Part shown: positions 23,248-32,058 of the stretch, piece after piece
Numbering within the stretch: the stretch's first letter is position 1
Layout: every line of letters begins with the position of its first letter
Program-made: the position numbers and the translations under genes
Assembly (NCBI GenBank): GCA_017539025.1
Contig: JAFYHT010000030.1
Location: 1-53,942, forward strand
Direction of reading: 5' to 3'
Source of the DNA: Erysipelotrichaceae bacterium
GTDB taxonomy: Bacteria; Bacillota_I; Bacilli_A; Erysipelotrichales; Erysipelotrichaceae
DNA length: 53,942 bases
Notes under the pieces: model-generated
The model's input: only the letters and a program-made list of their open reading frames with translations
Databases searched by the model: none
Told to the model about the DNA's origin: nothing

Positions 23248-23895
23248 TTATTCGCCTTTATTGATCAGTTTTGTGCCGGAAGAAGTTCCGATACGGTCTG
23301 CACCGAGCTCGATCATCCTGTTGAAATCATCTCTGCTTCTGACTCCGCCGGCTGCTTTGACGAAACATCTGTCACCGACTGTCTTCTTCAAGAGGTCGAC
23401 ATCTTCAAATGTAGCACCGCTTGTAGAGAATCCGGTAGAAGTCTTGACAAAATCAGCCTTGGCTTCAAGGATGCATTCGCAGGCTTTGACCTTTTCTTCA
23501 TCAGTAAGGAGACATGTTTCGATGATGACCTTCAATGTCTTATCGCCACAGGTTTCCTTGATCTTTCTGATCTCATCGGTCACATAGGCATAATCCTTGT
23601 CTTTGAGCCTTCCGATATTGAGGACCATGTCGACTTCATCGGCACCTTTTGCGATCGCATCAGCTGTTTCGGCGACCTTTGCCTCAGTAGACATCTGACC
23701 CAAAGGGAAACCGATGACACAACATACCAGAACATCACTTCCCGATAGTTTTTCTTTGCAGAAAGGAATGTTGCAGGTATTGACGCAGACAGATTTGAAG
23801 TCATACTCAATGGCTTCATCACAGAGCTTGCCGATGGCCTCTAAAGAAGCGTCAGCTTTCAAAAGCGTATGATCGATATACTTAGACAGTTTCAT
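23248..23895 (-). CDS. deoC: Deoxyribose-phosphate aldolase
   Basis: 215 aa, class I aldolase that splits 2-deoxyribose 5-phosphate into glyceraldehyde 3-phosphate and acetaldehyde. IDHTLLKADAS at the start, the Schiff-base lysine in FVKTSTGFSTSGAT and the second lysine in VKAAGGVRS are all present. The ATG at 23895 gives MKLSKYIDHTLLK; it overlaps the MurE-like stop by 14 bases. Last gene of the rsmE-mtaB-MurE-like-deoC run. Confidence 0.95.
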   Translation of the reverse strand: MKLSKYIDHTLLKADASLEAIGKLCDEAIEYDFKSVCVNTCNIPFCKEKLSGSDVLVCCVIGFPLGQMSTEAKVAETADAIAKGADEVDMVLNIGRLKDKDYAYVTDEIRKIKETCGDKTLKVIIETCLLTDEEKVKACECILEAKADFVKTSTGFSTSGATFEDVDLLKKTVGDRCFVKAAGGVRSRDDFNRMIELGADRIGTSSGTKLINKGE

Positions 23896-25318
23896 TTTCT
23901 TCTCTCCTTCTCTTTTCAATGTATTTCACGGCGTAATGTTTGTCGCCGTAATAGAATTCTCTTCCCAGACCCATGGACAGAAATCTTTCATTTCCCTTTC
24001 CGATGATCAGTAAGGTGTCCTTACTGTTCATGATCTCTATGCCGTTTTCGATCGCCTGGGATCTTAACGGCACATAGATCGTCCTTTTGTTTCTGACAAA
24101 CCGATCGCATCTTTCTAGTATCTCCATGACTCCTGAATCCAGGGATTCGTTTTCCGTCAGGATGGTGATATCCAGATACTTGTCACAGAGATCCATGATC
24201 TTTTCCAGTCGCTTGTCACCATCGGAATAATTGATGCTGACGACACCGATGACCTTGTTTTTGTGTTTGACATAGGCACCATAATGGAAGATCTCTTCAA
24301 TGGAAGATAAGTCGTAGGCACTATCGACTATGACGTTATATTCACTGTCGACTCTTTCCATGACACCATCCACATACGGGATATCAGCCATGTAAGAGAT
24401 GACTTCATTGATATCGTTTCCTTTGACAGCCAAGGCTACGATGGCGGCTGTCAGATTGTAGACATTGACCATACCCTGCACTTTCGATCTGACCGGATAG
24501 GAATTTCCATCGTGAACGATCCTGTATGCGATCCCGTTTGACGAGATCGTGACATCCCTGATCTGGAAGTCGGCGATCGTCGAAGTACCATATGTGACAT
24601 AGTTTTCGACACAGTCTTTCAGTTCATTGAATGATTCATCATCGACATTGAATATGACATAAGTGTCATTTTCCAGAGTATAGAGATATCTTCTGACATA
24701 GGTGTAATAGTCATTGGTCTGGAATTCGCTGGATGATCTGCTGGTACAGGTATAGATGACACATTCCGGTGAGATGGAATCCAGTTTCTGCAGATTCAGA
24801 GAAGAAGCATCTGCTTCGAATGTACAATAATGAACGCCGTTCTTTTTCATCGTATCCAACATCTTCAGATTGTCCAGAATGTTAAGTGTCACAAAGGAAG
24901 AGTTGAGTTCCAGTCCTTTATAGCGGATGCCTAAGATCCCGATATAGCCGCAGGAAGAAACGGAATTGAGATAATCGTTGAGGAAGCTGGCAACGGAACA
25001 GCGTCCGTAGTTTCCCAGGATGACGAACTTCTCTATTCCTTCATTGGGATTGTTGTAGAAGATGTTGGCGACTTTGGTCAGAGTGTTATTGACATTGGAG
25101 ACCTTGACGTAGATCGCCTTATGTTTTTCCTTGAGTTCCTTGCTGTAGACGATCGCGACAGCGCCATTGTCGATCGCTTCCTTGATGTAGTCATGACCAT
25201 CGTATTTGATACCATCGAGACAGAAAAAGATCGCATTCTTCATCGAATGACGGCTGTCGATCGAAAGCTGTTCGATCTCTATATCCGGTGCACCTTTAAA
25301 CAGTCTGCTCAGCAACAT
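23882..25318 (-). CDS. MurE-like protein, apparent pseudoenzyme
   Basis: 478 aa, size and layout of UDP-MurNAc-tripeptide ligase. N-terminal domain: IDSRHSMKNAIFFCLDG followed by YDGHDYIKEAIDNGAVAIV. The ATP-binding loop, normally GTNGKTT, reads GNYGRCS (residues 102-108) and has lost the lysine. The metal/substrate motif EVSSHAL is EADASSL, DHLDYHG is absent (TSRSSSEF), and the C-terminal DNPR region is TENES. Retained: NVDDESF, GMVNVYNLTAAI, DGVMERVD. An active ligase seems unlikely; a regulatory or scaffold role is possible. The reading frame is intact and in an operon between mtaB and deoC, so it is not an ordinary decayed gene. Confidence 0.75.
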   Translation of the reverse strand: MLLSRLFKGAPDIEIEQLSIDSRHSMKNAIFFCLDGIKYDGHDYIKEAIDNGAVAIVYSKELKEKHKAIYVKVSNVNNTLTKVANIFYNNPNEGIEKFVILGNYGRCSVASFLNDYLNSVSSCGYIGILGIRYKGLELNSSFVTLNILDNLKMLDTMKKNGVHYCTFEADASSLNLQKLDSISPECVIYTCTSRSSSEFQTNDYYTYVRRYLYTLENDTYVIFNVDDESFNELKDCVENYVTYGTSTIADFQIRDVTISSNGIAYRIVHDGNSYPVRSKVQGMVNVYNLTAAIVALAVKGNDINEVISYMADIPYVDGVMERVDSEYNVIVDSAYDLSSIEEIFHYGAYVKHKNKVIGVVSINYSDGDKRLEKIMDLCDKYLDITILTENESLDSGVMEILERCDRFVRNKRTIYVPLRSQAIENGIEIMNSKDTLLIIGKGNERFLSMGLGREFYYGDKHYAVKYIEKRRREENETV

Positions 25319-26565
25319 ATCCCAATTACCTCATCATCCGCTTCCTTGATGGAAACATCATATATTTCCCCAATCTTCAATATCTCAGGGATCTTTACAT
25401 AGAAATACTGTCGGCAATAGCCATAGGAAGAATTATCATCATTCCTTTCGATCAGGACTTTCACATTTTGACCGATGAATTTCTTTCTGAAATCGGCAGT
25501 GATCTTCTTTTCCAGATCCATGACAGCCTTGACTCTGGCTTTCTTGATCTTGGGATCGAGATGTCCTTCCATCGAATCGGCTCTTGTACCGCTTTTACGG
25601 GAATATGGGAAGACATGGATAAAGGAGAAAGCGATCTCTTTCAGGTTTTTTTTCGTGCGTTCAAAAGATACTTCATCTTCTTGTGGGAAAGCGACGATCA
25701 GATCGGTCGAGATCGAGATATCAGGGATCTCTTGTCTGATGTATGCAACTCTGTTTTTGAAATCTTCGATCGTATACGGACGATTCATCAGCTCTAATAT
25801 CTTGTCATCGCAGGACTGTACCGGGATGTGCAGATGATGCGCGAGTTTCTCATTTGTTTTCATCAGCTGAATGATCTCATCAGAGATCTCAGTGATCTCG
25901 ATCGAAGAAAGACGTATCGTTTTAAGGTCTTCGATCTCACACAGGTCTTTCAGCAGATGATAAAGATCATATTCCCCATCGTTGTATCTTCCGGTGTGGA
26001 TTCCCGTCAGCACGATCTCCTGATTGATCTTGGAGAGGACTTTTGCCTCTTCGATGATCTTGTGATGATCTGCGCTTCTTTCTCTTCCTCTGGCATATGG
26101 GATGATGCAATAGGAACAAAACTGGTTGCATCCATCCTGGATCTTCAGGAATGAACGCGATTTATGTGCATAGGATTCGATATAGAGATGTTCAAAATCC
26201 TTTGAGATCTCCTTCGATACGTAATTTTCTTTTGTTTCTTTCAGTATCAGATCGACGATCTGGTCCTTGTGATCGGAACCGATGATCAGATCGACATCAT
26301 TGAACACTTCACTTCCGGATTTGATCTGTGAGAGACAGCCGATCGCCGTAATAAAGGAATCCGGATTGTTCCTTCTGGCATCATGGATGAACTTTCTGGT
26401 CTTGGCTTCTGCAGTATTGGTGACACAACAGGTAAAAATCAGATAGATATCTGCTTTCTCCTTGAAGTTTACTTCTTCAAAATACCTGTTCATGTTTTCC
26501 CGGACATAGGTCGCTTCATAATCATTGACCTTGCATCCCAGGACCATCATCGCATATGTTTTCAT
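25309..26565 (-). CDS. mtaB: tRNA t6A37 methylthiotransferase MtaB
   Basis: 418 aa, radical-SAM enzyme that makes ms2t6A37 in tRNA. N-terminal UPF0004 domain with cysteines (GCKVNDYEA, FTCCVTNTAEAKTR, AIGCLSQ), radical-SAM motif CNQFCSYCIIPYARGRERS, and a C-terminal TRAM-like domain (GQNVKVLIERND). It overlaps rsmE by 4 bases, a common Bacillota pair. Confidence 0.95.
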   Translation of the reverse strand: MKTYAMMVLGCKVNDYEATYVRENMNRYFEEVNFKEKADIYLIFTCCVTNTAEAKTRKFIHDARRNNPDSFITAIGCLSQIKSGSEVFNDVDLIIGSDHKDQIVDLILKETKENYVSKEISKDFEHLYIESYAHKSRSFLKIQDGCNQFCSYCIIPYARGRERSADHHKIIEEAKVLSKINQEIVLTGIHTGRYNDGEYDLYHLLKDLCEIEDLKTIRLSSIEITEISDEIIQLMKTNEKLAHHLHIPVQSCDDKILELMNRPYTIEDFKNRVAYIRQEIPDISISTDLIVAFPQEDEVSFERTKKNLKEIAFSFIHVFPYSRKSGTRADSMEGHLDPKIKKARVKAVMDLEKKITADFRKKFIGQNVKVLIERNDDNSSYGYCRQYFYVKIPEILKIGEIYDVSIKEADDEVIGICC

Positions 26566-27248
26566 TGATTCTTTCCTACGATCAGACTCGTCATATATAA
26601 TGCAGCTGTTTCCGCACGAAGGATCCTTTTTCCCAAAGAGATCGATTCAAAACCCATCGATACGATCTTTTCGTATTCCTGGTCTTCAAAGCCACCTTCC
26701 GGACCGATGATATAGGTCACGGAAGAGCTTCTATCGATATCGGAAATATTCTTTTCTGATTCATAACAGATGTAGTTTCTTTCACTCAGATAATTCTTCA
26801 GATCCTTGAGATCACAGGGATCGCAGATCTCAGGAATGAAGTTCCTGTGACATTGTTCACTTGATTCTCTTGCGATCTTTTCAAAGCGTTCCAGTTTCTT
26901 TTTTTCTCTGATCTTTACAACGGATCTTCTTGCGCTATAAGGAACGATCCTTTTGACCCCAAGCTCGGTCAGTTTCTGGATACAAAGTTCGAATTTATCG
27001 CTCTTGATCAGAGATAGGATGCACGTGATATCACAATCCAGTTCATTGTTTTCGTCCAGAAATTCATCGATCTTACATCTTTTATCATCGATCAGATGCG
27101 CATGAAAGATCTTCCCATTCATATCTGCGATGCGGAAGGTATATTCGCTGTCTTTGCGAAGGACCTTGATCAGATGATGAAGGACTTCCTTGTCCAGTTC
27201 TATGATCTCATCGCTTTGAATTTCCTTATCAACAAAGTACTGCTGCAT
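26562..27248 (-). CDS. rsmE: 16S rRNA (uracil-1498-N3)-methyltransferase
   Basis: 228 aa, SPOUT family. N-terminal PUA-like part (HHLIKVLRKDSEYTFRIADM), then the knot with YIIGPEGGFEDQEYE and LGKRILRAETAALYMTSLI. The ATG at 27248 follows a TATAAT by 6 bases, so the mRNA is probably leaderless. First gene of its operon. Confidence 0.95.
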   Translation of the reverse strand: MQQYFVDKEIQSDEIIELDKEVLHHLIKVLRKDSEYTFRIADMNGKIFHAHLIDDKRCKIDEFLDENNELDCDITCILSLIKSDKFELCIQKLTELGVKRIVPYSARRSVVKIREKKKLERFEKIARESSEQCHRNFIPEICDPCDLKDLKNYLSERNYICYESEKNISDIDRSSSVTYIIGPEGGFEDQEYEKIVSMGFESISLGKRILRAETAALYMTSLIVGKNQ

Positions 27249-27254
27249 AAATTA

Positions 27255-27260
27255 ATTATA
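27255..27260 (-). promoter_or_regulatory. rsmE -10 box, leaderless type
   Basis: TATAAT, 6 bases before the rsmE ATG, placed in the T-rich tail of the terminator at 27262-27290. The -35 area would fall in the terminator stem and has no good match. Confidence 0.55.
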
Positions 27261-27261
27261 A

Positions 27262-27290
27262 ACGAAAAGGACAGGTATTTACCTGTCCTT
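27262..27290 (-). terminator. Terminator of the CNNM/CBS gene
   Basis: Perfect 10-bp stem AAGGACAGGT/ACCTGTCCTT with a 4-base loop, followed by TTCGTTT. The TAA stop lies at the stem-loop border. Confidence 0.85.
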
Positions 27291-28541
27291 GGATTCTTCC
27301 TTATCGTTTTTTAAGGAAACTTTGATCTCGTTGACCTTCTTATTATCCGCATCGGTCACTTCGATATGCATATTCTTGAAATCGAAGCTGTCTCCCTTGT
27401 CCGGGATCTTGTCTAACATGTCGATGACCCAGGCAGAGGTCGTGTTGAATTCATAATCCTCATCGATCTCGATACCGAAGTGTTCAAACATGTCTTCATA
27501 GTCGACTTCAGCCTTGACAAGATAAGTATTATCATCGAGTTTCTTGTAGTATTCGATGACTTCATCGTGCTCGTCATAGATCTCACCGACCAGTTCTTCC
27601 AGGATATCTTCCATCGTGATGATACCCTGAGTTCCGCCATATTCATCGACAACGATGGCCATATGGGTCTTGGATGTCTGGAACTGTTTCAGTAAAGATG
27701 AGATCTTCACCTGAGGAGAAGTATAGATGACTTCCTTCAGGAATTTTCTGATATCTGTCGTCTTTTCATAGAAGAGATGATAATAGAAATCTTTTTCGAT
27801 CAGAACACCGATGATATTGTCGATGGTATCCTGATAGACCGGCAGTCTTGAGAAACCGGAATCACGGTACTTCAGTTCGATCTCTTCGATCGTATAGTCA
27901 TCGACATCAACGGAAATGACATCGATCCTCGGCGTCAGGATCTCACCGACATCCAGATCGTTGAATTCCAATGCATTCGTGATCAGATCGGCTTCATGGT
28001 CTTCAATATCGCCTTCTTCATTGGCTTCTTCGACAAGCGTGATGAATTCATCTGTCGAATATGTATCGGAGTATTCGCCAAAACGTTTTTCAAAAGCTTT
28101 TTCAAAGAGTCTGAAGATGAATGTCAGCGGCGTAAATAACCACATAAGTAATGAAAGGATCGGTGTACAGCTCATCGCAAATTTTTCCGGAACATATTTC
28201 GCAACATTCTTCGGGATGATCTCGCCGATAATCATGATCAGTAAAGTCATGACGATCGATGATACGGTAATGCCCTTTCCTCCCAAAAGATTTGTGAATA
28301 AGACGGTTGCCAGAGATGCGGATACGACATTGACGATCGTATTTCCGACCAGGATCGTCGTCAGCAGCTTGGAGAAGTTTTCAGTCAGTGCATATGTCCT
28401 TTCTGCGCTCTTGTTTCCGGCGTTTGCCAGGGCTTTGATCTTGATCTTGTTCAGAGATGAAAAAGCCGTCTCAGAGGCAGAGAAAAAGCTGTAGCACAGC
28501 ACAAGGATCGATATGATGATAAGAAGATCGGAATTATTCAC
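27279..28541 (-). CDS. CNNM/CBS-pair/CorC-HlyC domain membrane protein (hemolysin C family)
   Basis: 420 aa. CNNM transmembrane domain at the N-terminus (LIIISILVLCYSFFSASETAFSSLN, three or four segments), then two CBS domains (ILTPRIDVISVDVDDY..., YTSPQVKISSLLKQF...) and a CorC/HlyC domain at the end. Relatives act in magnesium efflux or sodium-coupled transport; hemolysin is a historical name. It starts at GTG, 5 bases after AGGTG. Confidence 0.9.
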   Translation of the reverse strand: MNNSDLLIIISILVLCYSFFSASETAFSSLNKIKIKALANAGNKSAERTYALTENFSKLLTTILVGNTIVNVVSASLATVLFTNLLGGKGITVSSIVMTLLIMIIGEIIPKNVAKYVPEKFAMSCTPILSLLMWLFTPLTFIFRLFEKAFEKRFGEYSDTYSTDEFITLVEEANEEGDIEDHEADLITNALEFNDLDVGEILTPRIDVISVDVDDYTIEEIELKYRDSGFSRLPVYQDTIDNIIGVLIEKDFYYHLFYEKTTDIRKFLKEVIYTSPQVKISSLLKQFQTSKTHMAIVVDEYGGTQGIITMEDILEELVGEIYDEHDEVIEYYKKLDDNTYLVKAEVDYEDMFEHFGIEIDEDYEFNTTSAWVIDMLDKIPDKGDSFDFKNMHIEVTDADNKKVNEIKVSLKNDKEESKDR

Positions 28542-28615
28542 AAAAACACCTCATTTCTGAAGTGTTCATACAACACGGTAAAGGAACTTCTTCTGATTTA
28601 TACATAACGATAAAT

Positions 28616-28644
28616 ATTTTAACAGAATCGCATTTGAATATCAA
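28616..28644 (-). promoter_or_regulatory. Promoter of the CNNM/CBS gene
   Basis: TTGATA (28644-28639), 17-base spacer ending TGT, TAAAAT (28621-28616) on the minus strand. It leaves a leader of about 68 bases before the GTG at 28541, in contrast to the leaderless genes. Confidence 0.65.
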
Positions 28645-28648
28645 ATAA

Positions 28649-28680
28649 CAGAAAAAAAGCACGATTTTCTCGTGCTTTAC
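28649..28680 (-). terminator. ftsZ terminator
   Basis: AAAGCACGA-GAAAA-TCGTGCTTT followed by TTTTC on the minus strand, 9-bp stem. The ftsZ TAA stop is part of the stem. Confidence 0.88.
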
Positions 28681-29786
28681 ATCCTTGTTTTGAAGAATGA
28701 CGGGACATCGTCATCATCTTCGTAGTTGCTGACGACCTCATCACGCTTCGGAGCTTCCTCCTGGAACGGAGGATTGTTTGAAACAGGACGATCGAAGATC
28801 AGATCAGTCTGAGGAGCGGAACTCGTATGTTTGGTGTTAGGCAGATCGAATCCTGTCGCAATGACAGTGACGATGATCGCTTCACCAAGAGATTCGTTGA
28901 TCGCAACACCATAGATGATATCGATATCATTGCCTGCTGCTTCCTTGATGAAGTCAACAGCGATGGAAGAATCCTGTAAAGAGATATTCGGACCACCGGT
29001 GATATTGATGATCGCAGATTTTGCGCCTTTGATGTTTGCTTCAAGTAATGGCGAACGGATCGCTCTGGCAGAAGCTTCCTTGGCCTTGTTTTCACCCTGT
29101 GCCATACCGATACCGATCAAAGCAGTGCCCTTGCCGGCCATGACAGTCCTGATATCCGCAAAGTCGAGGTTGATGAATGCCGGAACAGCGATCAGATCGG
29201 TAATGGTCTGAACACCCTGTCTGAGTACATTATCAGCTTCCTTGAATGCTTCCTGCATCGGGATCTTACCAATGACGTTGAGCAGCTGATTGTTGGATAC
29301 GATGATCAGTGAGTCAACATACTGTTTGATGTTTTCAATACCGACGTTGGCCTGATCCATTCTCTTTCTTCCTTCGAAATCGAAAGGCTTTGTGACGATA
29401 CCGACGATCAGTGCACCCATTTCCTTAGCGAGTTTCGCAAAGACAGGAGCTGCACCGGTTCCAGTACCACCGCCCATACCGCAGGTGATGAATACCATAT
29501 CTGCACCGGACAATGCCTTTTTGATCTCATCCTGAGATTCCAAAGCTGCCTTCTGACCTGTTTCGGGGTTTCCTCCGGCACCGAGTCCTTTTGTCAGTTC
29601 TCCGCCGAGAATGATCTTATTAGGACATTTTGAAAGATTGAGTGACTGGATATCCGTGTTGCATACATAGAAGTCAACACCTTTCACTCCGTCATTCACC
29701 ATTCTGGATACGGCATTACAGCCGGCACCGCCGATACCGAATACTTTTATTCTAGCTACTTGATTGTACTCAGGTTTGATTGTCAT
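28677..29786 (-). CDS. ftsZ: Cell division GTPase FtsZ
   Basis: 369 aa, tubulin homologue that forms the division ring. The GTP-binding motif is [13 protein letters not shown], the T7 synergy loop is [22 protein letters not shown], and [13 protein letters not shown] starts the fold. The last residues [13 protein letters not shown] match the conserved C-terminal peptide for membrane-tether partners. It overlaps the ftsA-like stop by 4 bases. Confidence 0.98.
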   Translation of the reverse strand: MTIKPEYNQVARIKVFGIGGAGCNAVSRMVNDGVKGVDFYVCNTDIQSLNLSKCPNKIILGGELTKGLGAGGNPETGQKAALESQDEIKKALSGADMVFITCGMGGGTGTGAAPVFAKLAKEMGALIVGIVTKPFDFEGRKRMDQANVGIENIKQYVDSLIIVSNNQLLNVIGKIPMQEAFKEADNVLRQGVQTITDLIAVPAFINLDFADIRTVMAGKGTALIGIGMAQGENKAKEASARAIRSPLLEANIKGAKSAIINITGGPNISLQDSSIAVDFIKEAAGNDIDIIYGVAINESLGEAIIVTVIATGFDLPNTKHTSSAPQTDLIFDRPVSNNPPFQEEAPKRDEVVSNYEDDDDVPSFFKTRM

Positions 29787-31045
29787 TGAGTTCCCCCCTT
29801 TTCTATATACTGTTTGAACAGGTTCTTAATCTTTGTAGTGATCGTTTCGCCTTCTGAATCGAGCTGCTTCTGATCGATCAAGGAATCATATTTGAGCAGA
29901 TCGATGCAGGATACACTCAGATCATTCATAATTACTTTATCACGATAAACGAAGAATGCGCCATATAAAGCGGTAAATGCCGGATCTCTGACGCCTATCG
30001 TATCAGGATAATAGGTCTTCACTTCGCATTGTGCTTTTTCTCTGATCACATCGGAGAGAGCTTTCATCTGTTCTCCTTCCGAAGTGATGACGATGGAAGC
30101 ACCGGATTCGATGATCGGCTTGCACATGGTGACAAGCTTTTCGCTCAAGGTATCTAACGGTTTGGCGACCGTCTCATTCAACATCCTTGTGCTGATCGTC
30201 GATGTCTGTCCTTGCGAAGTCCAGGCATAGATGACATCATCAGGATATTCACTATCATAATTAACGGAATATTTCACAAGTTTTGCGATGTCGTTATAAG
30301 GCATATTGTAGGTCCGATAGACCTTGTTGATCAATGAATTAAGACCATCGAAGACGATCTCTGTCGATACAAGTTTGCCTTTTGACAGAAGTGACAGATA
30401 TGTGCAGCTTCTGTTGATGTCGAGAACGATAACGCTCTTGGACAATGATTCTTCAAATAAGGCAGCTTCCTTGGCGATCGCATAGGTATTCAATACGATA
30501 TCCAATACCTTGATGCCGCTTGCTTCAATCACGGATACATAATCGTAGCATACATCGATATCTGCACATAACAGATCGATATCGACGATGACCTCGTTGC
30601 AGGATTCGTTTTCCGGAAGTCTTCTTGTGGCGATGCCGTTGATGATGTATTTTACGATCATCGGATTGACGACCATGACATCGGAATCGACATTGGATCG
30701 AAGTGAATTGGAGATCGCTCTTGCGATATCCTGTTTCTTGACAACCCCTTCATCGATCACGACCTTGGATTTTAGCGGGAATCGTTTGAAGTTGTATGCC
30801 GGAAGTACAAGGAGTACCTGTTCGAGGTCCGATCCGATCTTGTCGGAAGTCTTTCTGACGGCATCCTTGATATCACCGATCAGTTCTTCCTTGTTGAGTA
30901 TTTTAAAATCGCTGATAGCATTCGTGTTGTACTTATCAGCTCTGATAATATTGAATCTGGTGTTGTAGTACTCTCCTACCAGGATCTTGATTTCGCTTTC
31001 GCAAAGCTCAAGTGCAGCATAGATCTGCTTGATATTATTGCCCAT
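29783..31045 (-). CDS. ftsA: Divergent FtsA-like cell division protein
   Basis: 420 aa, placed directly before ftsZ as FtsA always is. The fold order of actin-like FtsA can be followed, and the C-terminus [14 protein letters not shown] looks like the amphipathic membrane-targeting helix. The nucleotide motifs are altered: the DxGGGT phosphate loop reads DINRSCT ([16 protein letters not shown]) and the GGGA adenosine motif reads TSEGEQM ([12 protein letters not shown]). It may bind ATP weakly or not at all. ATG at 31045 chosen, 8 bases after TAAAAT. Confidence 0.75.
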   Translation of the reverse strand: MGNNIKQIYAALELCESEIKILVGEYYNTRFNIIRADKYNTNAISDFKILNKEELIGDIKDAVRKTSDKIGSDLEQVLLVLPAYNFKRFPLKSKVVIDEGVVKKQDIARAISNSLRSNVDSDVMVVNPMIVKYIINGIATRRLPENESCNEVIVDIDLLCADIDVCYDYVSVIEASGIKVLDIVLNTYAIAKEAALFEESLSKSVIVLDINRSCTYLSLLSKGKLVSTEIVFDGLNSLINKVYRTYNMPYNDIAKLVKYSVNYDSEYPDDVIYAWTSQGQTSTISTRMLNETVAKPLDTLSEKLVTMCKPIIESGASIVITSEGEQMKALSDVIREKAQCEVKTYYPDTIGVRDPAFTALYGAFFVYRDKVIMNDLSVSCIDLLKYDSLIDQKQLDSEGETITTKIKNLFKQYIEKGGTQ

Positions 31046-31053
31046 ACATGATA

Positions 31054-31062
31054 ATTTTAGCA
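31054..31062 (-). promoter_or_regulatory. ftsA-like extended -10 box
   Basis: TGC-TAAAAT, ending 8 bases before the ATG at 31045. The transcript would have almost no leader. Confidence 0.45.
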
Positions 31063-31100
31063 TAATCTTGAAAAGAGTACTAACTAAAAAACGATTATAT

Positions 31101-31129
31101 TTGCATTTATAAAACAGTTATGATAAAGT
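31101..31129 (+). promoter_or_regulatory. rpmB promoter
   Basis: TTGCAT (31101-31106), 17-base spacer, TAAAGT (31124-31129). Confidence 0.6.
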
Positions 31130-31165
31130 AATAAAGCAAAAAAATGAAGAAAGGGGGCAAGCTGT

Positions 31166-31360
31166 ATGTCAAGAGTATGTGCTATCACTGGTAAAAAGCA
31201 GATGTCTGGTAACAACCGTTCACATTCACTTCGTGCTACACGCCGTAAATGGAATGTAAATCTTCAGACCGTTACTATGTTGGTTGATGGTAAGCCACAG
31301 AAGGTTCGCGTTTCTGCCCGCGCACTCAGAACTTTAAAAAATCAGGCAAAGGCAGCATAA
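31166..31360 (+). CDS. rpmB: Large-subunit ribosomal protein L28
   Basis: 64 aa, basic. [30 protein letters not shown] and [13 protein letters not shown] match the family; normal length for the short bacterial form. AAAGGGGG precedes the ATG. Single-gene unit with its own promoter and terminator between two minus-strand operons. Confidence 0.96.
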   Translation: MSRVCAITGKKQMSGNNRSHSLRATRRKWNVNLQTVTMLVDGKPQKVRVSARALRTLKNQAKAA

Positions 31361-31384
31361 CTTCCGAAAGGAAGTTTTTTTTAT
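31359..31384 (+). terminator. rpmB terminator
   Basis: AACTTCC-GAAA-GGAAGTT with a run of eight T residues. The last two bases of the TAA stop are part of the stem. Confidence 0.9.
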
Positions 31385-31405
31385 GCAAAAAGGATCTTTC
31401 GATCC

Positions 31406-32056
31406 TTATTCACATTTTCTCAGTTTTTCGACATTGGCTCTGATATCGCCATTGAAGACATATGACCCGGCAACTAATGCATCCGCTCCCCTTGTGATCA
31501 GGTCATGAGCGTTGCGGTCTGTTACTCCTCCGTCTACTTCAATGATGAAATCAAGGCCTTTTTCTTTTTTGTAATCGGATAATTCCTGAATCCTGTCTAA
31601 TGCTTCCGGCATAAATGACTGTCCGCCAAATCCCGGTTCGACCGACATGACTAAGAAGATATCGACTTTATCCAGCAAAGGTTTGATGACTTCGACCGGT
31701 GTTCCCGGTTTGATCGAAATGCCGGCTTTCAGATACATGCCATGGATCTTATCCAGCAGTCTGACACATTCATCGATGTCGTTGAAGACTTCATAGTGGA
31801 AGACGATCGAATCAGCCCCTGCTTTAGCAAAAACTTCCGCATAGTGTTCCGGATCATCGACCATCAGATGGACATCCAGGAACAGTTCGGTATTCTTTCT
31901 GACCTGCTGGGCAATGCCCGGTCCGAATGTCAGGTTTGGTACGAAATGGGCATCCATGACATCAAAATGGATCCATTCAACACATTCGTTCAAGGCATCC
32001 ATCTCTTCCTTGAATCTGTCAAAATGCATGGAATACAGTGATGGCGATATGATCAT
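31406..32056 (-). CDS. rpe: Ribulose-phosphate 3-epimerase
   Basis: 216 aa, TIM barrel of the pentose phosphate pathway. ISPSLYSMHFDRFKEE, WIHFDVMDAHFVPNLTFGP (metal ligands), VHLMVDDPEHY, MSVEPGFGGQSFMPEAL and EVDGGVT are the conserved motifs. It ends the priA-rsmB-rlmN-prpC-prkC run, where Bacillus has rsgA between prkC and rpe; rsgA is absent here. Confidence 0.96.
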   Translation of the reverse strand: MIISPSLYSMHFDRFKEEMDALNECVEWIHFDVMDAHFVPNLTFGPGIAQQVRKNTELFLDVHLMVDDPEHYAEVFAKAGADSIVFHYEVFNDIDECVRLLDKIHGMYLKAGISIKPGTPVEVIKPLLDKVDIFLVMSVEPGFGGQSFMPEALDRIQELSDYKKEKGLDFIIEVDGGVTDRNAHDLITRGADALVAGSYVFNGDIRANVEKLRKCE

Positions 32057-32058
32057 AA

